The position numbers were made by a program, and so were the translations under genes. From the NCBI GenBank assembly GCA_030706405.1, contig JAUZOO010000001.1:267762-331761 (forward strand): a stretch of 64,000 nucleotides of DNA. Direction: 5' to 3'. The DNA is from Bacteroidota bacterium. Lineage in GTDB: Bacteria > Bacteroidota > Bacteroidia > Bacteroidales > JAAUTT01. The notes under the pieces are model-generated. The model did no database searches and had not been told where the DNA came from. It saw only the letters and a list, made by a program, of their open reading frames with translations. Below, piece after piece: positions 27,321-37,393 of this stretch (the stretch's first letter is position 1; each line of letters begins with the position of its first letter).

Positions 27321-28826
27321 TTAAAAAATGGTTTGCTTATTCTTAAATTTTTCGAGCCAATCGGTATAGTAACTTAATTTCTTGGGAGAGGTTTTCCGAA
27401 CATTTTCAACAGCTAGCTCCTGATATTTTATGGCTTCATCAAACTGTCCTATCTGGGCGCATATTGCGGCATAGGTATGGAAACAATAAAAGTTATCGTT
27501 TCCATCTGTTACAGCGTGATACGAAAATTTTTGAGCCATAGATAGAAAACGGGTCCGATTAGGGTGTCTTAGCATATCCCATGCAATATTGTTAGCATGC
27601 ATTTTACTAATCTCGCAACTATCGAGCAAAGGGCTACATTCGCTGAGAATTTGCTGAATCTCCTTTTCTGAAAAAAGTTTTAATTCCTTTTCGTCTTTTA
27701 CCTCTTTAAATAAGTCGCCACCTCTGATAATCGCTGAGTTCTTCAATAGAATAAGCTCATTACATATTTTTATAGCCAAAGGACTTCCTATCTTTGAGAG
27801 TATCTTACAAATTCGATTGATATTGGCCCCATCCCGAAATGCATTCTTATTGAAGAAAAGATCAACAAATTGTTGATAGTCCAAATTATATTCGCTTTTC
27901 GGAAATTTATAAGAATCCTTCAGAAGATTAATATAATCAAGCCAGCTTTCACGGCTATAAGCATCGGCAATAACCCGATGTCTGGCCTGGCCAATTTTTG
28001 CCTGATAAATTCCTTTCAAAACCAACGGACTATTAAATGCGTCGAGATAATTTATACATTCGTTAAGGCTAAAACCTAAATAGCTGTAGCTCCAATAAAA
28101 ATTAGCGACTTTATTAACAACACTTTTTTCGACATTATCCTTACCGTACAGACTTATAAAATTGTCGACATTATGCATAAGGAAGTCTCCATATTTAGTA
28201 CTGAGCCAGGCATAATCACGGATAAGCTCCCAACTGTCGCGATCAAACCATTCGTCTTCATTCTTATCTTTAAAATAAAGATCGAGCAAGGGTTCAACCT
28301 TCTTCACATCCTGTTGGCTTTGTTTAAGTGCACTTCTAATTACACTAACCGAATTATCTCCGTTGCTCAGTTTTTGGTCTATCCCTTTTTGATTTTTAGC
28401 CGGATCGACCGCAGTTTTACCAAGACTGACCATTGCATCGGCATTCCCCGCCCCTACACTGCGATGAACTACCTCTCCGGTTGCATCCAAAAATAACAGC
28501 GTAGGATATGCTTTAACCTCGTATCGTTTAGCGATGTCGGGCCCATCGCCGCGTTCCATGTCGATACTAAGACAGATAAAATTTTGGTTAAAAAAATCTC
28601 CAACCGACTTTTGCGGAAAAACCTCGCGGCTTAATGTTTTACATGGCCCGCACCAACTGGTGTAGCAATCGATAAAAACAAGTTTATTAGCTTCGCTGGC
28701 TTGGGTTAATGCCTTGCGCAGGGAAATATCCAAAAATTTGACTCCTGAAGATTGCGCATTAACCGTAACATAAAAGGAAAACAAAAGGAATCCCCACGAA
28801 ATAAACCTAGTTTGTAATTTTCTCAT
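27321..28826 (-). CDS. Exported thioredoxin-family protein with helical C-terminal region
   Basis: 501 residues. The signal peptide is residues 1-24 (ending TVNAQ). The thioredoxin domain (about 25-145) has the complete active site WCGPCK with C59 and C62, and AYPTLLFLDATGE with the cis-proline. Residues 150-500 are helical and end in a TPR-like repeat (YAAICAQIGQFDEAIKYQEL). It is an intact paralogue of the 399-residue protein at 9347-10546, which has lost the second cysteine. It is probably a periplasmic disulfide reductase or chaperone. It stands alone downstream of the ATP synthase operon terminator. Confidence 0.82.
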   Translation of the reverse strand: MRKLQTRFISWGFLLFSFYVTVNAQSSGVKFLDISLRKALTQASEANKLVFIDCYTSWCGPCKTLSREVFPQKSVGDFFNQNFICLSIDMERGDGPDIAKRYEVKAYPTLLFLDATGEVVHRSVGAGNADAMVSLGKTAVDPAKNQKGIDQKLSNGDNSVSVIRSALKQSQQDVKKVEPLLDLYFKDKNEDEWFDRDSWELIRDYAWLSTKYGDFLMHNVDNFISLYGKDNVEKSVVNKVANFYWSYSYLGFSLNECINYLDAFNSPLVLKGIYQAKIGQARHRVIADAYSRESWLDYINLLKDSYKFPKSEYNLDYQQFVDLFFNKNAFRDGANINRICKILSKIGSPLAIKICNELILLKNSAIIRGGDLFKEVKDEKELKLFSEKEIQQILSECSPLLDSCEISKMHANNIAWDMLRHPNRTRFLSMAQKFSYHAVTDGNDNFYCFHTYAAICAQIGQFDEAIKYQELAVENVRKTSPKKLSYYTDWLEKFKNKQTIF

Positions 28827-28909
28827 AATAACTAAAATTTAGCGTTAACATTAGTAGTAAAAATTTCCTTAACTGCATAGTTATAAATTTTCTATATAAC
28901 TTCAAACAA

Positions 28910-28950
28910 AATCCCCGAAATATCCATAAAATACAGATACCTCGGGGATT
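28910..28950 (-). terminator. Terminator of the ATP synthase operon
   Basis: AATCCCCGA (28910-28918) and TCGGGGATT (28942-28950) form a 9-bp stem. On the minus strand it is followed by TTTTTGTTT, just after the atpG stop at 28972. Confidence 0.75.
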
Positions 28951-28971
28951 AATAATCCTTTTATTTATTCT

Positions 28972-29862
28972 TTATCCTTTCAGTGCATTGGCTCCCGAAA
29001 CGATTTCCAATATTTCGTTTGTAATGGAAGTCTGACGAGCCTTATTATACTGCAAGGTAAGTTGTTTGGCTAATTCCGTTGCATTGTCGGTGGCTTTGTG
29101 CATGGCCGTCATACGTGCTCCATGCTCCGACGCTACCGAATCGACAATGGCTTTATGCAACTGGGCTTTCAACGATTTCGGAATTAACTCCTTAATGATG
29201 CTTTCTTCCGAAGGCTCATAAATAAAATCGTAATGCACGGCTTTCTTGCCCTTTGCCGGTTTCTTATCATTTTTTGGAATGGGAAGAAACTGCTCCGCTA
29301 CCGTATCCTGAACAGCCGCATTCTTAAACTGGTTATAAACCAACTCCACGCGGTCGAAAGTTCCATCAAGAAAGGCCTCGATAATCTTTTCTGCTACCGG
29401 GGCTGTTTTTGCGAAATCCGGATTATCCAATAAGTCGTTATAATTCCCTTCAACTACCTGATAATTCTTTTTTACAAAGAAATCAAAAGCTTTACGCCCG
29501 ATAGGCAGGAAAGTAACCCTGCGGTTATCAAACTGACGCTCGTATTTTTCGGCAGTCAGATACAATGCAAGTTTAATAACATTTGAATTGAAAGCCCCGC
29601 AAAAGCCACGGTTTGAAGTTACCACCACAACCAGTACCTTTTCCGGATGGCGATCTTTGGAATACGGATTATTACTGTTTCCGCCATTTGCACTGAGCGT
29701 GGCCAATATATCCTGCAATTTATTGACGTAAGGCCTCAGCATCACAATATTGTCCTGAGCCTTTTTCAATTTTGCTGCAGACACAACTTTCATAGCACTG
29801 GTAATCTGTTTTGTTGAATTTACCGATGCAATCCGGACGCGTATCTCTTTTAAATTAGCCAT
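28972..29862 (-). CDS. atpG: F1Fo ATP synthase subunit gamma
   Basis: 296 residues. The N-terminal helix NLKEIRVRIASVNSTKQITSAMK and the C-terminal helix (SEHGARMTAMHKATDNATEL) are those of the rotor shaft; VVVTSNRGFCGAFNSN marks the Rossmann-like middle domain. It is the last gene of the operon, 21 bases after atpA and before a strong terminator. Confidence 0.96.
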   Translation of the reverse strand: MANLKEIRVRIASVNSTKQITSAMKVVSAAKLKKAQDNIVMLRPYVNKLQDILATLSANGGNSNNPYSKDRHPEKVLVVVVTSNRGFCGAFNSNVIKLALYLTAEKYERQFDNRRVTFLPIGRKAFDFFVKKNYQVVEGNYNDLLDNPDFAKTAPVAEKIIEAFLDGTFDRVELVYNQFKNAAVQDTVAEQFLPIPKNDKKPAKGKKAVHYDFIYEPSEESIIKELIPKSLKAQLHKAIVDSVASEHGARMTAMHKATDNATELAKQLTLQYNKARQTSITNEILEIVSGANALKG

Positions 29863-29883
29863 GAGACGAAAATCAAATTATGC

Positions 29884-31464
29884 TCATTTTTTATATTTGG
29901 CAGCTACTTCGGCTGCAACCTGCTCAAGGACTTGGGTGATTTCGTCACTAAAGGCTCCGCTTTTAAGCTGTTTCAAAGTATCCTTATACTTCAGCTCAAG
30001 ATATTCCAAAAATTCCGATTCAAATTCTTTCACCTTATTTTTAGGAACATCCTTCAGTAACGCCTTTGTACCGCAATAAATGATAGCAATCTGCTTTTCA
30101 ACTGCCATCGGATTATAGAGTCCTTGTTTAAGCACTTCAACGTTTTTGGCCCCCTTATCGAGTACGGCAAGCGTGGCAGCATCAAGGTCGGAACCGAATT
30201 TCGAAAAAGCTTCGAGCTCACGATATTGAGCCTGGTCAAGTTTCAAAGTACCGGCAACCTTCTTCATCGATTTAATCTGGGCATTTCCTCCTACGCGCGA
30301 TACCGAAATACCTACGTTGATAGCAGGACGAACCCCGGCGTTAAACAAGTTTGCTTCGAGGAATATCTGACCATCGGTAATCGAAATTACATTGGTTGGG
30401 ATATAAGCCGAAACGTCACCAGCCTGAGTTTCGATAATAGGTAACGCAGTAAGCGAACCTCCACCTTTCACCATGGGTTTCAGAATGTCGGGAAGATCAT
30501 TCATCTCACGGGCAATTTCGTCCGAATCGATGATCTTTGCCGCACGTTCCAATAAACGAGAGTGCAGGTAGAATACGTCGCCGGGATAAGCTTCACGTCC
30601 CGGTGGGCGACGGAGCAACAGCGACACTTCACGGTATGATACGGCTTGTTTCGAGAGGTCATCATAAACAACCAAGGCTGCCCTACCGGTATCCCTATAA
30701 AATTCGCCGATGGCAGCACCTGCAAAAGGAGCATAAAACTGCAAAGCTGCAGGATCGGAAGCTGTTGCGGCAACAATTACCGTATAGGCCAAAGCGCCAT
30801 ATTGTTCCAGTGTATTTACAATGTTAGCAACGGTAGAACCTTTCTGGCCAATTGCCACATAAATACAAAAAACCGGATGTCCTTTATCGTAAAATTCTTT
30901 CTGGTTAATGATGGTATCAATAGCAATCGCTGTTTTCCCGGTCTGACGGTCACCAATGATAAGCTCACGCTGACCACGACCAATAGGGATCATCGCATCA
31001 ATCGCCTTAATACCGGTTTGCAGCGGTTCCTTTACAGGCTGACGGTAAATAACCCCGGGTGCTTTACGTTCGAGTGGCATTTCGTAGGTCTGCCCAAGTA
31101 TCGGACCTTTACCGTCGATAGGTTCGCCAATGGTATTGATAACCCGGCCAAGCAGGCCTTCGCCAACATGGATAGAAGCAATCTTCCGGGTACGTTTTAC
31201 GGTATCCCCCTCTTTAACCGATTCGGATGATCCTAAAAGTACAGCACCAACATTGTCTTCTTCGAGGTTAAGCACAATACCCTTCATGCCGTCTTCGAAC
31301 TCAATCATTTCGTTTGACTGAACGTTCGATAACCCATAAATACGGGCAATGCCGTCTCCTACTTCCAATACAGTACCAATTTCTTCAAATTCTATTTCAG
31401 ACTTGAAACCTTCGATCTGCCTTTTAAGTATCGATGATACCTCTGCAGGTTTTATATCGGACAT
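29884..31464 (-). CDS. atpA: F1Fo ATP synthase subunit alpha
   Basis: 526 residues, normal length. The N-terminal beta-barrel includes [18 protein letters not shown]. The nucleotide site has [14 protein letters not shown], and the signature [14 protein letters not shown] is present. It forms the non-catalytic nucleotide-binding part of F1 with beta, which is encoded at 16628 on the other strand. It starts 29 bases after atpH ends. Confidence 0.97.
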   Translation of the reverse strand: MSDIKPAEVSSILKRQIEGFKSEIEFEEIGTVLEVGDGIARIYGLSNVQSNEMIEFEDGMKGIVLNLEEDNVGAVLLGSSESVKEGDTVKRTRKIASIHVGEGLLGRVINTIGEPIDGKGPILGQTYEMPLERKAPGVIYRQPVKEPLQTGIKAIDAMIPIGRGQRELIIGDRQTGKTAIAIDTIINQKEFYDKGHPVFCIYVAIGQKGSTVANIVNTLEQYGALAYTVIVAATASDPAALQFYAPFAGAAIGEFYRDTGRAALVVYDDLSKQAVSYREVSLLLRRPPGREAYPGDVFYLHSRLLERAAKIIDSDEIAREMNDLPDILKPMVKGGGSLTALPIIETQAGDVSAYIPTNVISITDGQIFLEANLFNAGVRPAINVGISVSRVGGNAQIKSMKKVAGTLKLDQAQYRELEAFSKFGSDLDAATLAVLDKGAKNVEVLKQGLYNPMAVEKQIAIIYCGTKALLKDVPKNKVKEFESEFLEYLELKYKDTLKQLKSGAFSDEITQVLEQVAAEVAAKYKK

Positions 31465-31493
31465 ATCTTATTTATTAATAGATATTATATACT

Positions 31494-32042
31494 TTATTTT
31501 GTACTCGTTGAGAATAATGTATTGCTCATTCGCTTTAATCCGGAAGCAACACTTGCATCGTACTGATGGTCGCCAACCTTTAATACAAACCCTCCGATAA
31601 TTGAAGAATTCTGTTGTGTTTCAAGGTTAATTCCGGTTTTATAAACTTTTGAGAGTAATTCGTTCAACTTAGCCCTTACCGTTTCGTCCAACGGAACAGC
31701 AGTAGTAATAAGCGCTGATTTTATGCCCTTATGCTCACGATATACCTCCAAAAAACGATGAATAATACCATCAATATAGGCTTCCCGTTTATTGGTGATA
31801 AGCAGGTTTATAAAATTGAGGCTGATCTCATTCACCTTTCCTCCAAAAACATCTGATATAAAGGTGCGCTTCTCGGAAGGCTTTACTACCGGACTTTTTA
31901 GGTATAAACTTAATTGTTCGGCTTGGTCAAGAGATTGTTTTATCAATTGAATATCAGTTTGCACCGATTCCATTATATCCTTCTCCAAAGCCAGCATAAA
32001 CAAAGCTTTGGCATATCTCACAGAAATTGTACTTTCAATCAT
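31494..32042 (-). CDS. atpH: F1Fo ATP synthase subunit delta
   Basis: 182 residues, starting ISVRYAKALFMLALE, the family N-terminal helix. The C-terminal part, NSSIIGGFVLKVGDHQYDASV, matches the conserved IGGFxxxxGD motif. It connects the peripheral stalk to F1. It lies 11 bases after atpF in the operon. Confidence 0.95.
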   Translation of the reverse strand: MIESTISVRYAKALFMLALEKDIMESVQTDIQLIKQSLDQAEQLSLYLKSPVVKPSEKRTFISDVFGGKVNEISLNFINLLITNKREAYIDGIIHRFLEVYREHKGIKSALITTAVPLDETVRAKLNELLSKVYKTGINLETQQNSSIIGGFVLKVGDHQYDASVASGLKRMSNTLFSTSTK

Positions 32043-32053
32043 ACAACGAAGGA

Positions 32054-32548
32054 TTAGTTCAGCTTGATCTCGTTCAGCAACTTATCGATATATTCACCTT
32101 GGGAGGCTTCACCCGATAATTTCTCACGCAGCATTTTTTCGGCAACCTGAAGCGAAAGCACGGCTACTACATCCTTAATTTCTTTAAGGGCGGCCTTTTT
32201 CTCGTTTAAGATCGATTCCCTGGCAGCGTCGATTTGCTTTTTGCCTTCGGTTTGAGCGAGGATTTTAGCTTCTTCAATGATACGGTCTTTCATCTCACGT
32301 GCATCCCGCAGAATCCGGTCGCGTTCTACACGAGCCTCGGCCAGCAATTTTTGGTTGTCAGCCTGGAGTTTCTCCATTTCAGCCTTCACCTTTTCGGCCG
32401 AATGCAGCGCATTTTCGATCGATTTTTCCCGGTTTTTAAGTGCATTAAGGATTGGCTTCCAAGCATATTTCTTCAATATCGCCCAAACGATAAGGAAAGA
32501 AATAATCATCCAGAACAGAAGCCCAAAGCCCGGAGTAATTAATTCCAT
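32054..32548 (-). CDS. atpF: F1Fo ATP synthase subunit b
   Basis: 164 residues. One N-terminal membrane helix (GFGLLFWMIISFLIVWAIL) is followed by a long charged coiled coil, as expected for the peripheral stalk. One copy is present; no b' gene is seen. It lies between atpE and atpH. Confidence 0.95.
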   Translation of the reverse strand: MELITPGFGLLFWMIISFLIVWAILKKYAWKPILNALKNREKSIENALHSAEKVKAEMEKLQADNQKLLAEARVERDRILRDAREMKDRIIEEAKILAQTEGKKQIDAARESILNEKKAALKEIKDVVAVLSLQVAEKMLREKLSGEASQGEYIDKLLNEIKLN

Positions 32549-32626
32549 AGCTCCAAATTTATTAGCCCCCTACCCTCCCGAAAGCATAATTTTCACTTTT
32601 CGGGAAAGATATACGGCAGGCAGTTA

Positions 32627-32908
<282 letters not shown>

Positions 32909-34021
32909 TTAATGATGACTTTCTTCTTTTGCCATTCCAAAATACAATGCCGAGAGCAACGTAAATACATACGCTTGAATAAACGCTACCAGCAATTCAA
33001 TAAAATATATGAATACCACAAAGGCTACGGAAAACGGAGAGAAACTCCATCCGATTGCCGGCTTCATAGCTCCAAAAATAAAAATAAGCATAATAAAACT
33101 TAACACATTGATGTGGCCGGCGGTAATATTGGCAAAAAGCCGGATCATCAGTACAAAAGGACGAATAACAATGCTTGACGAAAATTCAATAAACGGCATC
33201 AATGGTACCGGAAGCTTTAACCACCAAGGCACTCCGGGAGTGTTAACAATATGCACCCAAAATCCTTTGTTGGTGCTGACCATAGTAATAATAAAGGTAA
33301 GAATAGCCAAAACCATAGTTACAGCAATGTTACCCGTTAAGTTGGCCCCTCCCGGAAATATCGGGATCAACCCCATCATATTATTAATAAGGATAAAGAA
33401 AAATACGGTGAGCAGATACGGCATATATTTTTCGTGCCTTTCTTTTCCAATCGATGGAATGCCTATATCATCGCGGACAAACAAAATGAGCGGTTCAAGA
33501 AAAGACTGAAGTCCCTTAGGCGCTTTGTCGGGTTCGCGCACGTAACGACGGGCAATAGAGATAAACATCCATAACATCAAACCCAAACTGATAAACAGCG
33601 ACAATACATTTTTAGTTATGGAAATATCTATAGGTTTAATCGTAGTACCATCGGGCTGAACTTCGACAATTTTTCCTTTTTCTTTCCCTTCTTTGGCAAT
33701 TTCAAGCCCTTGATAAGAGGCATGGCCATGATCAAACTTTGAAGAAAAAAATACGTGTACTCCGGAGGTCTTGCTATAAACAATAACCGGTAATGGGATT
33801 GCCACCTCTACATCTTTAAATGTAGCAATAGGCCAACTGTACGAATCTCCGATGTGTTCGAATATGATCTCACCGGGCTTAAAGGCTTCCTTTTTCTCCG
33901 GTTGTTCCGATTTATTGCTGAGGGTATCTGCTTCGTTAGCCTTCACCTGGGCTGTACTAAGGAGTAATCCTGTACCAAAAATCAAAAAATCAAAAACTAA
34001 TCTCCTTATATTCAGTTTCAT
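32909..34021 (-). CDS. atpB: F1Fo ATP synthase subunit a with N-terminal extension
   Basis: 370 residues, about 100-130 more than E. coli AtpB. Residues 1-28 look like a signal or leader (FLIFGTGLLLSTAQVKA), followed by a soluble, charged region to about 130. Then come the usual membrane helices, including FVLMIRLFANITAGHINVL with the essential Arg and FIYFIELLVAFIQAYVF. The extended form is common in Bacteroidota. It is the channel half for protons beside the c-ring. Confidence 0.93.
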   Translation of the reverse strand: MKLNIRRLVFDFLIFGTGLLLSTAQVKANEADTLSNKSEQPEKKEAFKPGEIIFEHIGDSYSWPIATFKDVEVAIPLPVIVYSKTSGVHVFFSSKFDHGHASYQGLEIAKEGKEKGKIVEVQPDGTTIKPIDISITKNVLSLFISLGLMLWMFISIARRYVREPDKAPKGLQSFLEPLILFVRDDIGIPSIGKERHEKYMPYLLTVFFFILINNMMGLIPIFPGGANLTGNIAVTMVLAILTFIITMVSTNKGFWVHIVNTPGVPWWLKLPVPLMPFIEFSSSIVIRPFVLMIRLFANITAGHINVLSFIMLIFIFGAMKPAIGWSFSPFSVAFVVFIYFIELLVAFIQAYVFTLLSALYFGMAKEESHH

Positions 34022-34077
34022 ATATTCTATAATAGAACAAATTTAAAACTAGTAAAACAAATGAATTAATATTCACA

Positions 34078-34467
34078 TTAAGAAGAAAAATTTTTGAGGT
34101 ATTTTAATATTGCAACTACCTCAAAAACAGTGTATATAAAATATCCGCAAAGAAATGTCAGAAGAAATGAAACAGGTTGGTATTTTACCAAAAAGATATA
34201 AACCAAAATAACTATCAAAAATAAAAACAGGCGTATTCCCGTTAAGGCAACAAACCTGTTTATGAAGGTAGCTGGCCTTAAATTTGATGCAGATACCAAA
34301 AATATATGAAACAGAATGGTAACAACTGCCAGAAAAAGGATTACTCCATAAAATCCAATAAAGTATTTGTCGGGAAACCAGATTCGAAAACCCAAAGAAC
34401 CACAGAACATTAAAAAAACTGTTACCAAGGCAATCCGTAAACTAAATCTGAGGATATATTGTCTCAT
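34078..34467 (-). CDS. Small membrane protein of the ATP synthase operon
   Basis: 129 residues with four predicted transmembrane helices, for example IALVTVFLMFCGSLGF and LFLFLIVILVYIFLV. It occupies the place of AtpI between the AtpZ-like gene and atpB, and overlaps the AtpZ-like gene by 4 bases (ATGA). An assembly role for the c-ring is plausible by position; sequence likeness to AtpI is weak. Confidence 0.7.
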   Translation of the reverse strand: MRQYILRFSLRIALVTVFLMFCGSLGFRIWFPDKYFIGFYGVILFLAVVTILFHIFLVSASNLRPATFINRFVALTGIRLFLFLIVILVYIFLVKYQPVSFLLTFLCGYFIYTVFEVVAILKYLKNFSS

Positions 34468-34721
34468 CGGGAAGGCTTATTTCGAAAATTATCTTTGACC
34501 AACAAATAAATAGCCCCCACAACCCCAAGTATAGAAAATACTAAGGTACATACCGGCACTTTCCATCCTATCCATTGGTCAAGTTTAACGCCTCCCCAAA
34601 CACAACCACCAATAAGAAGTATTGTCTGAAGAGCCAGAGAGGAATACTTGGCATAGTTATAAAGAAAGTCATTGTTCTTCGGGTTGTCCTTCACCGGATC
34701 TTCCTTCATTTTGCGATTCAT
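34464..34721 (-). CDS. AtpZ/AtpI-like protein
   Basis: 85 residues with two membrane helices (LALQTILLIGGCVWGGVKLD and VCTLVFSILGVVGAIYLLV) joined by DQWIGWKVP. This matches the small AtpZ-type proteins that precede ATP synthase genes and are proposed to help assembly or move Mg2+. The start (34721, or the second Met at 34709) lies inside the end of the bactofilin gene, an overlap of 41-53 bases; no Met farther downstream keeps the first helix. Confidence 0.78.
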   Translation of the reverse strand: MNRKMKEDPVKDNPKNNDFLYNYAKYSSLALQTILLIGGCVWGGVKLDQWIGWKVPVCTLVFSILGVVGAIYLLVKDNFRNKPSR

Positions 34722-35058
34722 TTATCATTTTACAGGTTCCAGAAAATTTACAGCCCGGTTCAATTGCCAAACGGTTGGTAACAATTGTTCCAATTATCTG
34801 AGCTGTAGCTTTAAGCGACAAAAGATCGGCAACATTCAGTTTCCCTTCAACAAATCCAAATATATCGGAATTTTTACAGTTTATCTCTCCTAATACCCTG
34901 CCAGACTCTCCAATAACCAGTTTACCTTTAGTATAAAGATTTCCATTTAGGGTTCCATCCAACCGAATATCCCCTTCAGCCTTAATATCACCTTGTATTT
35001 CGGTTCCAGCAGTGATCGTATTATGTAAATTAGGTTCGTTCTCGATATATTTAGCCAT
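34669..35058 (-). CDS. Bactofilin (polymer-forming cytoskeletal protein)
   Basis: 129 residues. A short N-terminal tail leads into a right-handed beta-helix of repeated short strands: TEIQGDIKAEGDIRLDGTLN, GKLVIGESGRVLGEINC, GFVEGKLNVADLLSLKATAQ. This is the bactofilin core, which self-assembles into membrane-associated filaments without nucleotide. The C-terminal tail is acidic. It is the promoter-proximal gene of the ATP synthase operon, with a -33/-7 promoter just upstream. Confidence 0.9.
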   Translation of the reverse strand: MAKYIENEPNLHNTITAGTEIQGDIKAEGDIRLDGTLNGNLYTKGKLVIGESGRVLGEINCKNSDIFGFVEGKLNVADLLSLKATAQIIGTIVTNRLAIEPGCKFSGTCKMINESQNEGRSGEGQPEEQ

Positions 35059-35093
35059 GATAATAAAATTTGAAACACGTTATAAAGCGGTAA

Positions 35094-35122
35094 CAAATAT
35101 AGAAAAAAGCCAACGCAACAAA
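35094..35122 (-). promoter_or_regulatory. Promoter of the bactofilin-ATP synthase operon
   Basis: On the minus strand TTTG (35119-35122), a 17-base spacer and TATATTTG (35094-35101) fit the Bacteroidota -33/-7 promoter. Transcription would begin about 28 bases before the bactofilin ATG. Confidence 0.6.
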
Positions 35123-35173
35123 TCAAAAATATCAGAATTTATAACACCGGAATTCTTTACTGCTAAAACAAAA

Positions 35174-35199
35174 AACCCGGCACAAAATTGCGCCGGGTT
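35174..35199. terminator. Terminator after fabH
   Basis: AACCCGGC (35174-35181) pairs with GCCGGGTT (35192-35199); T-runs flank it in both directions. It lies 24 bases after the fabH stop at 35223 and upstream of the bactofilin promoter. Confidence 0.8.
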
Positions 35200-35222
35200 T
35201 TTTCATTGTATTTAATCTCTTG

Positions 35223-36218
35223 TTACGAGTTATAAGCCCATTTCATATATAAAGAGCCCCAGGTAAATCCACCGCCAAAGGCAGACAATATTAATTTATC
35301 ACCCTTTTTAAGTTCCTTTTCCCATTCCCATAAACACAAAGGAATAGTTGCTGAAGTGGTATTTCCGTAGCGCTCAATATTAATCATTACCTTTTCCTTG
35401 GAGAGTCCCATTCTACGGCCAGTAGCTTCAATAATACGAAGGTTAGCCTGATGAGGAACCAGCCATGCAAGTTCTTCGGGAGTAATATTATGTTTTTCCA
35501 TCATTGCAACAGAAACATCGGCCATACGCGATACAGCAGCTTTAAATACAGTCTGACCTTCCTGATGAACATAATGTTCGCCATTATCAATAGTTTCGTA
35601 GGACGACGGTTTAAATGTTCCTCCAGCCTTCAGGTATAAATGATGGCGTCCGGATCCGTCGCTCTGAAAAATATGATCGATAACCCCTAAATCTTCAGTA
35701 TTAGGCTCAAGAAGCATTGCTACAGCTGCATCTCCAAATAAAGGACAAGTTGTTCTGTCGGTGTAATTTGTGATGGCCGACATCTTTTCAGCTGTAATTA
35801 AAAGTATCTTCTTATATCTGCCGGTTTCAATAAACTGTGATGCAGTTTGCAATGAATAAAGAAATCCGGAGCAAGCTGCGCTAACATCAAAAGCCCAAGC
35901 ATTTTTTATACCGGCTTTATCAGCTATAATACAAGATGTTGACGGGAAAAACATATCGGGAGTAGCTGTAGCTACAATTACCAATTCGATATCGTCGGGG
36001 CTGATACCGATCTTTGCAAAAAGCCTTTTAGCAGCTTCGGCACCCATATCGGAAGTAGCAAGTCCTTCTCCTTTTTGAATTCTGCGTTCTTTGATACCAA
36101 CGCGTTGCATAATCCATTCGTCGGAAGTATCTACCATCCGGCTCAACTCGTCGTTGGTCAATACGTATTCAGGCAAATAAGCCTCAATACCTGTGATCGC
36201 TGCTTTAATATTATTCAT
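35223..36218 (-). CDS. fabH: 3-oxoacyl-ACP synthase III
   Basis: 331 residues. The catalytic triad of KAS III is complete: C116 in AACSGFLYS, H256 in VPHQANLR and N286 in YGNTTSATIP. The C-terminal ILSAFGGGFTWGS is typical. It condenses acetyl-CoA with malonyl-ACP to start fatty acid synthesis. It shares one base with the end of plsX, so the two are translationally coupled in the DUF177-rpmF-plsX-fabH operon. Confidence 0.95.
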   Translation of the reverse strand: MNNIKAAITGIEAYLPEYVLTNDELSRMVDTSDEWIMQRVGIKERRIQKGEGLATSDMGAEAAKRLFAKIGISPDDIELVIVATATPDMFFPSTSCIIADKAGIKNAWAFDVSAACSGFLYSLQTASQFIETGRYKKILLITAEKMSAITNYTDRTTCPLFGDAAVAMLLEPNTEDLGVIDHIFQSDGSGRHHLYLKAGGTFKPSSYETIDNGEHYVHQEGQTVFKAAVSRMADVSVAMMEKHNITPEELAWLVPHQANLRIIEATGRRMGLSKEKVMINIERYGNTTSATIPLCLWEWEKELKKGDKLILSAFGGGFTWGSLYMKWAYNS

Positions 36219-37159
36219 TACTTAAAAAATTCCTTGATTTTTGCTGGTAAATTAGCTTCAATTACACCTTTGGTATGCAAAATCATATTCTTGATAGCAA
36301 TATCGTTTGAAACACCGTGACCGATGATTACATTCGAATTGATACCCAGAACAGGAGTACCGCCATAGTTTTCAAAATTAAACCGGGCGAAATATTCGTC
36401 TTCCAAATTACGGTGCTTAAGTAACTCATGAAAGGCTTCGGCTTGTTTCAAAACAACATTACCCACAAACCCGTCGCAAACAATAACATCGACTCTTTCA
36501 TCGAATATATCGTTTCCTTCTACGTTGCCAATAAAATTGAAATGTTTGGTACCAACCATAGCCTGAAAAGCTGCTTTGGTAAGCAGGTTTCCTTTTTCAT
36601 CTTCAGAACCAATATTGAGTAACCCTACTTTTGGATTTTTATACCCATAAACATGTTCGGCATAAAGCGATCCGAGGATACCGTATTGGTAAAGTACATC
36701 AGGTTTACAATCAGGATTAAGCCCAACATCCAAAAGAAGTGTAGATTTTCCGCTTTGTTTTGGAAACGGAGTTGTTATTGCAGGCCGTATGATACCGGGA
36801 ATTGATTTCACAGTATACATAACTCCCACCATCATAGCCCCGGTACTACCTGCACTGGCAAAACCATCGATTTTACCTGCTTGTAATAACTGAAAGCCAA
36901 TATTAATACTCGAATTGACTTTTTGGGCAAAAGCTTTTGATGGATGGTCGCCCATCTCAATAACTTCCGAAGCATGCACGATTTCAAATCCTGAAATACC
37001 TGCACCCTGCTTCGCTAACAAATCTTCAGTTTGGGTACGGTCGCCAATAAGGACAATCGTAACTTCATCCGGTAATAGCTGACGGGCAAGAACAGCACCT
37101 GCAACGGTTACGCCAGGTGCATAGTCTCCTCCCATCACATCCAAGCCTATCCTTATCAT
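36218..37159 (-). CDS. plsX: Phosphate acyltransferase PlsX
   Basis: 313 residues. The N-terminus IGLDVMGGDYAPG and the segment GFASAGSTGAMM are PlsX hallmarks. The enzyme makes acyl phosphate from acyl-ACP for phospholipid synthesis, acting at the membrane surface. It lies between rpmF and fabH as in most bacteria. Confidence 0.95.
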   Translation of the reverse strand: MIRIGLDVMGGDYAPGVTVAGAVLARQLLPDEVTIVLIGDRTQTEDLLAKQGAGISGFEIVHASEVIEMGDHPSKAFAQKVNSSINIGFQLLQAGKIDGFASAGSTGAMMVGVMYTVKSIPGIIRPAITTPFPKQSGKSTLLLDVGLNPDCKPDVLYQYGILGSLYAEHVYGYKNPKVGLLNIGSEDEKGNLLTKAAFQAMVGTKHFNFIGNVEGNDIFDERVDVIVCDGFVGNVVLKQAEAFHELLKHRNLEDEYFARFNFENYGGTPVLGINSNVIIGHGVSNDIAIKNMILHTKGVIEANLPAKIKEFFK

Positions 37160-37196
37160 ACTGATTTTTAGGATAAATTTTTAGCTTGCCGCGAAG

Positions 37197-37382
37197 TTAT
37201 GCAGTAGCTGCTTTTTCGATAGCAAGTTTTCCACGATAATATCCACATTCGGGGCAAACACGGTGGTATAACACGGTTGCTCCGCAGTTGCTGCACTTAG
37301 CCGTTGTTGGAGCTACAGCATTGTCGTGGGTTCTTCTCTTGTCTCTCCTCTGTTTCGAATGTTTTCGTTTCGGATTTGGCAT
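37197..37382 (-). CDS. rpmF: Ribosomal protein L32
   Basis: 61 residues. MPNPKRKHSKQRRDKRRTH and the zinc site CSNCG...CPECG are diagnostic; the four cysteines are intact, so it is the zinc-binding form. It lies between DUF177 and plsX. Confidence 0.97.
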   Translation of the reverse strand: MPNPKRKHSKQRRDKRRTHDNAVAPTTAKCSNCGATVLYHRVCPECGYYRGKLAIEKAATA

Positions 37383-37393
37383 AATCTAAACTA

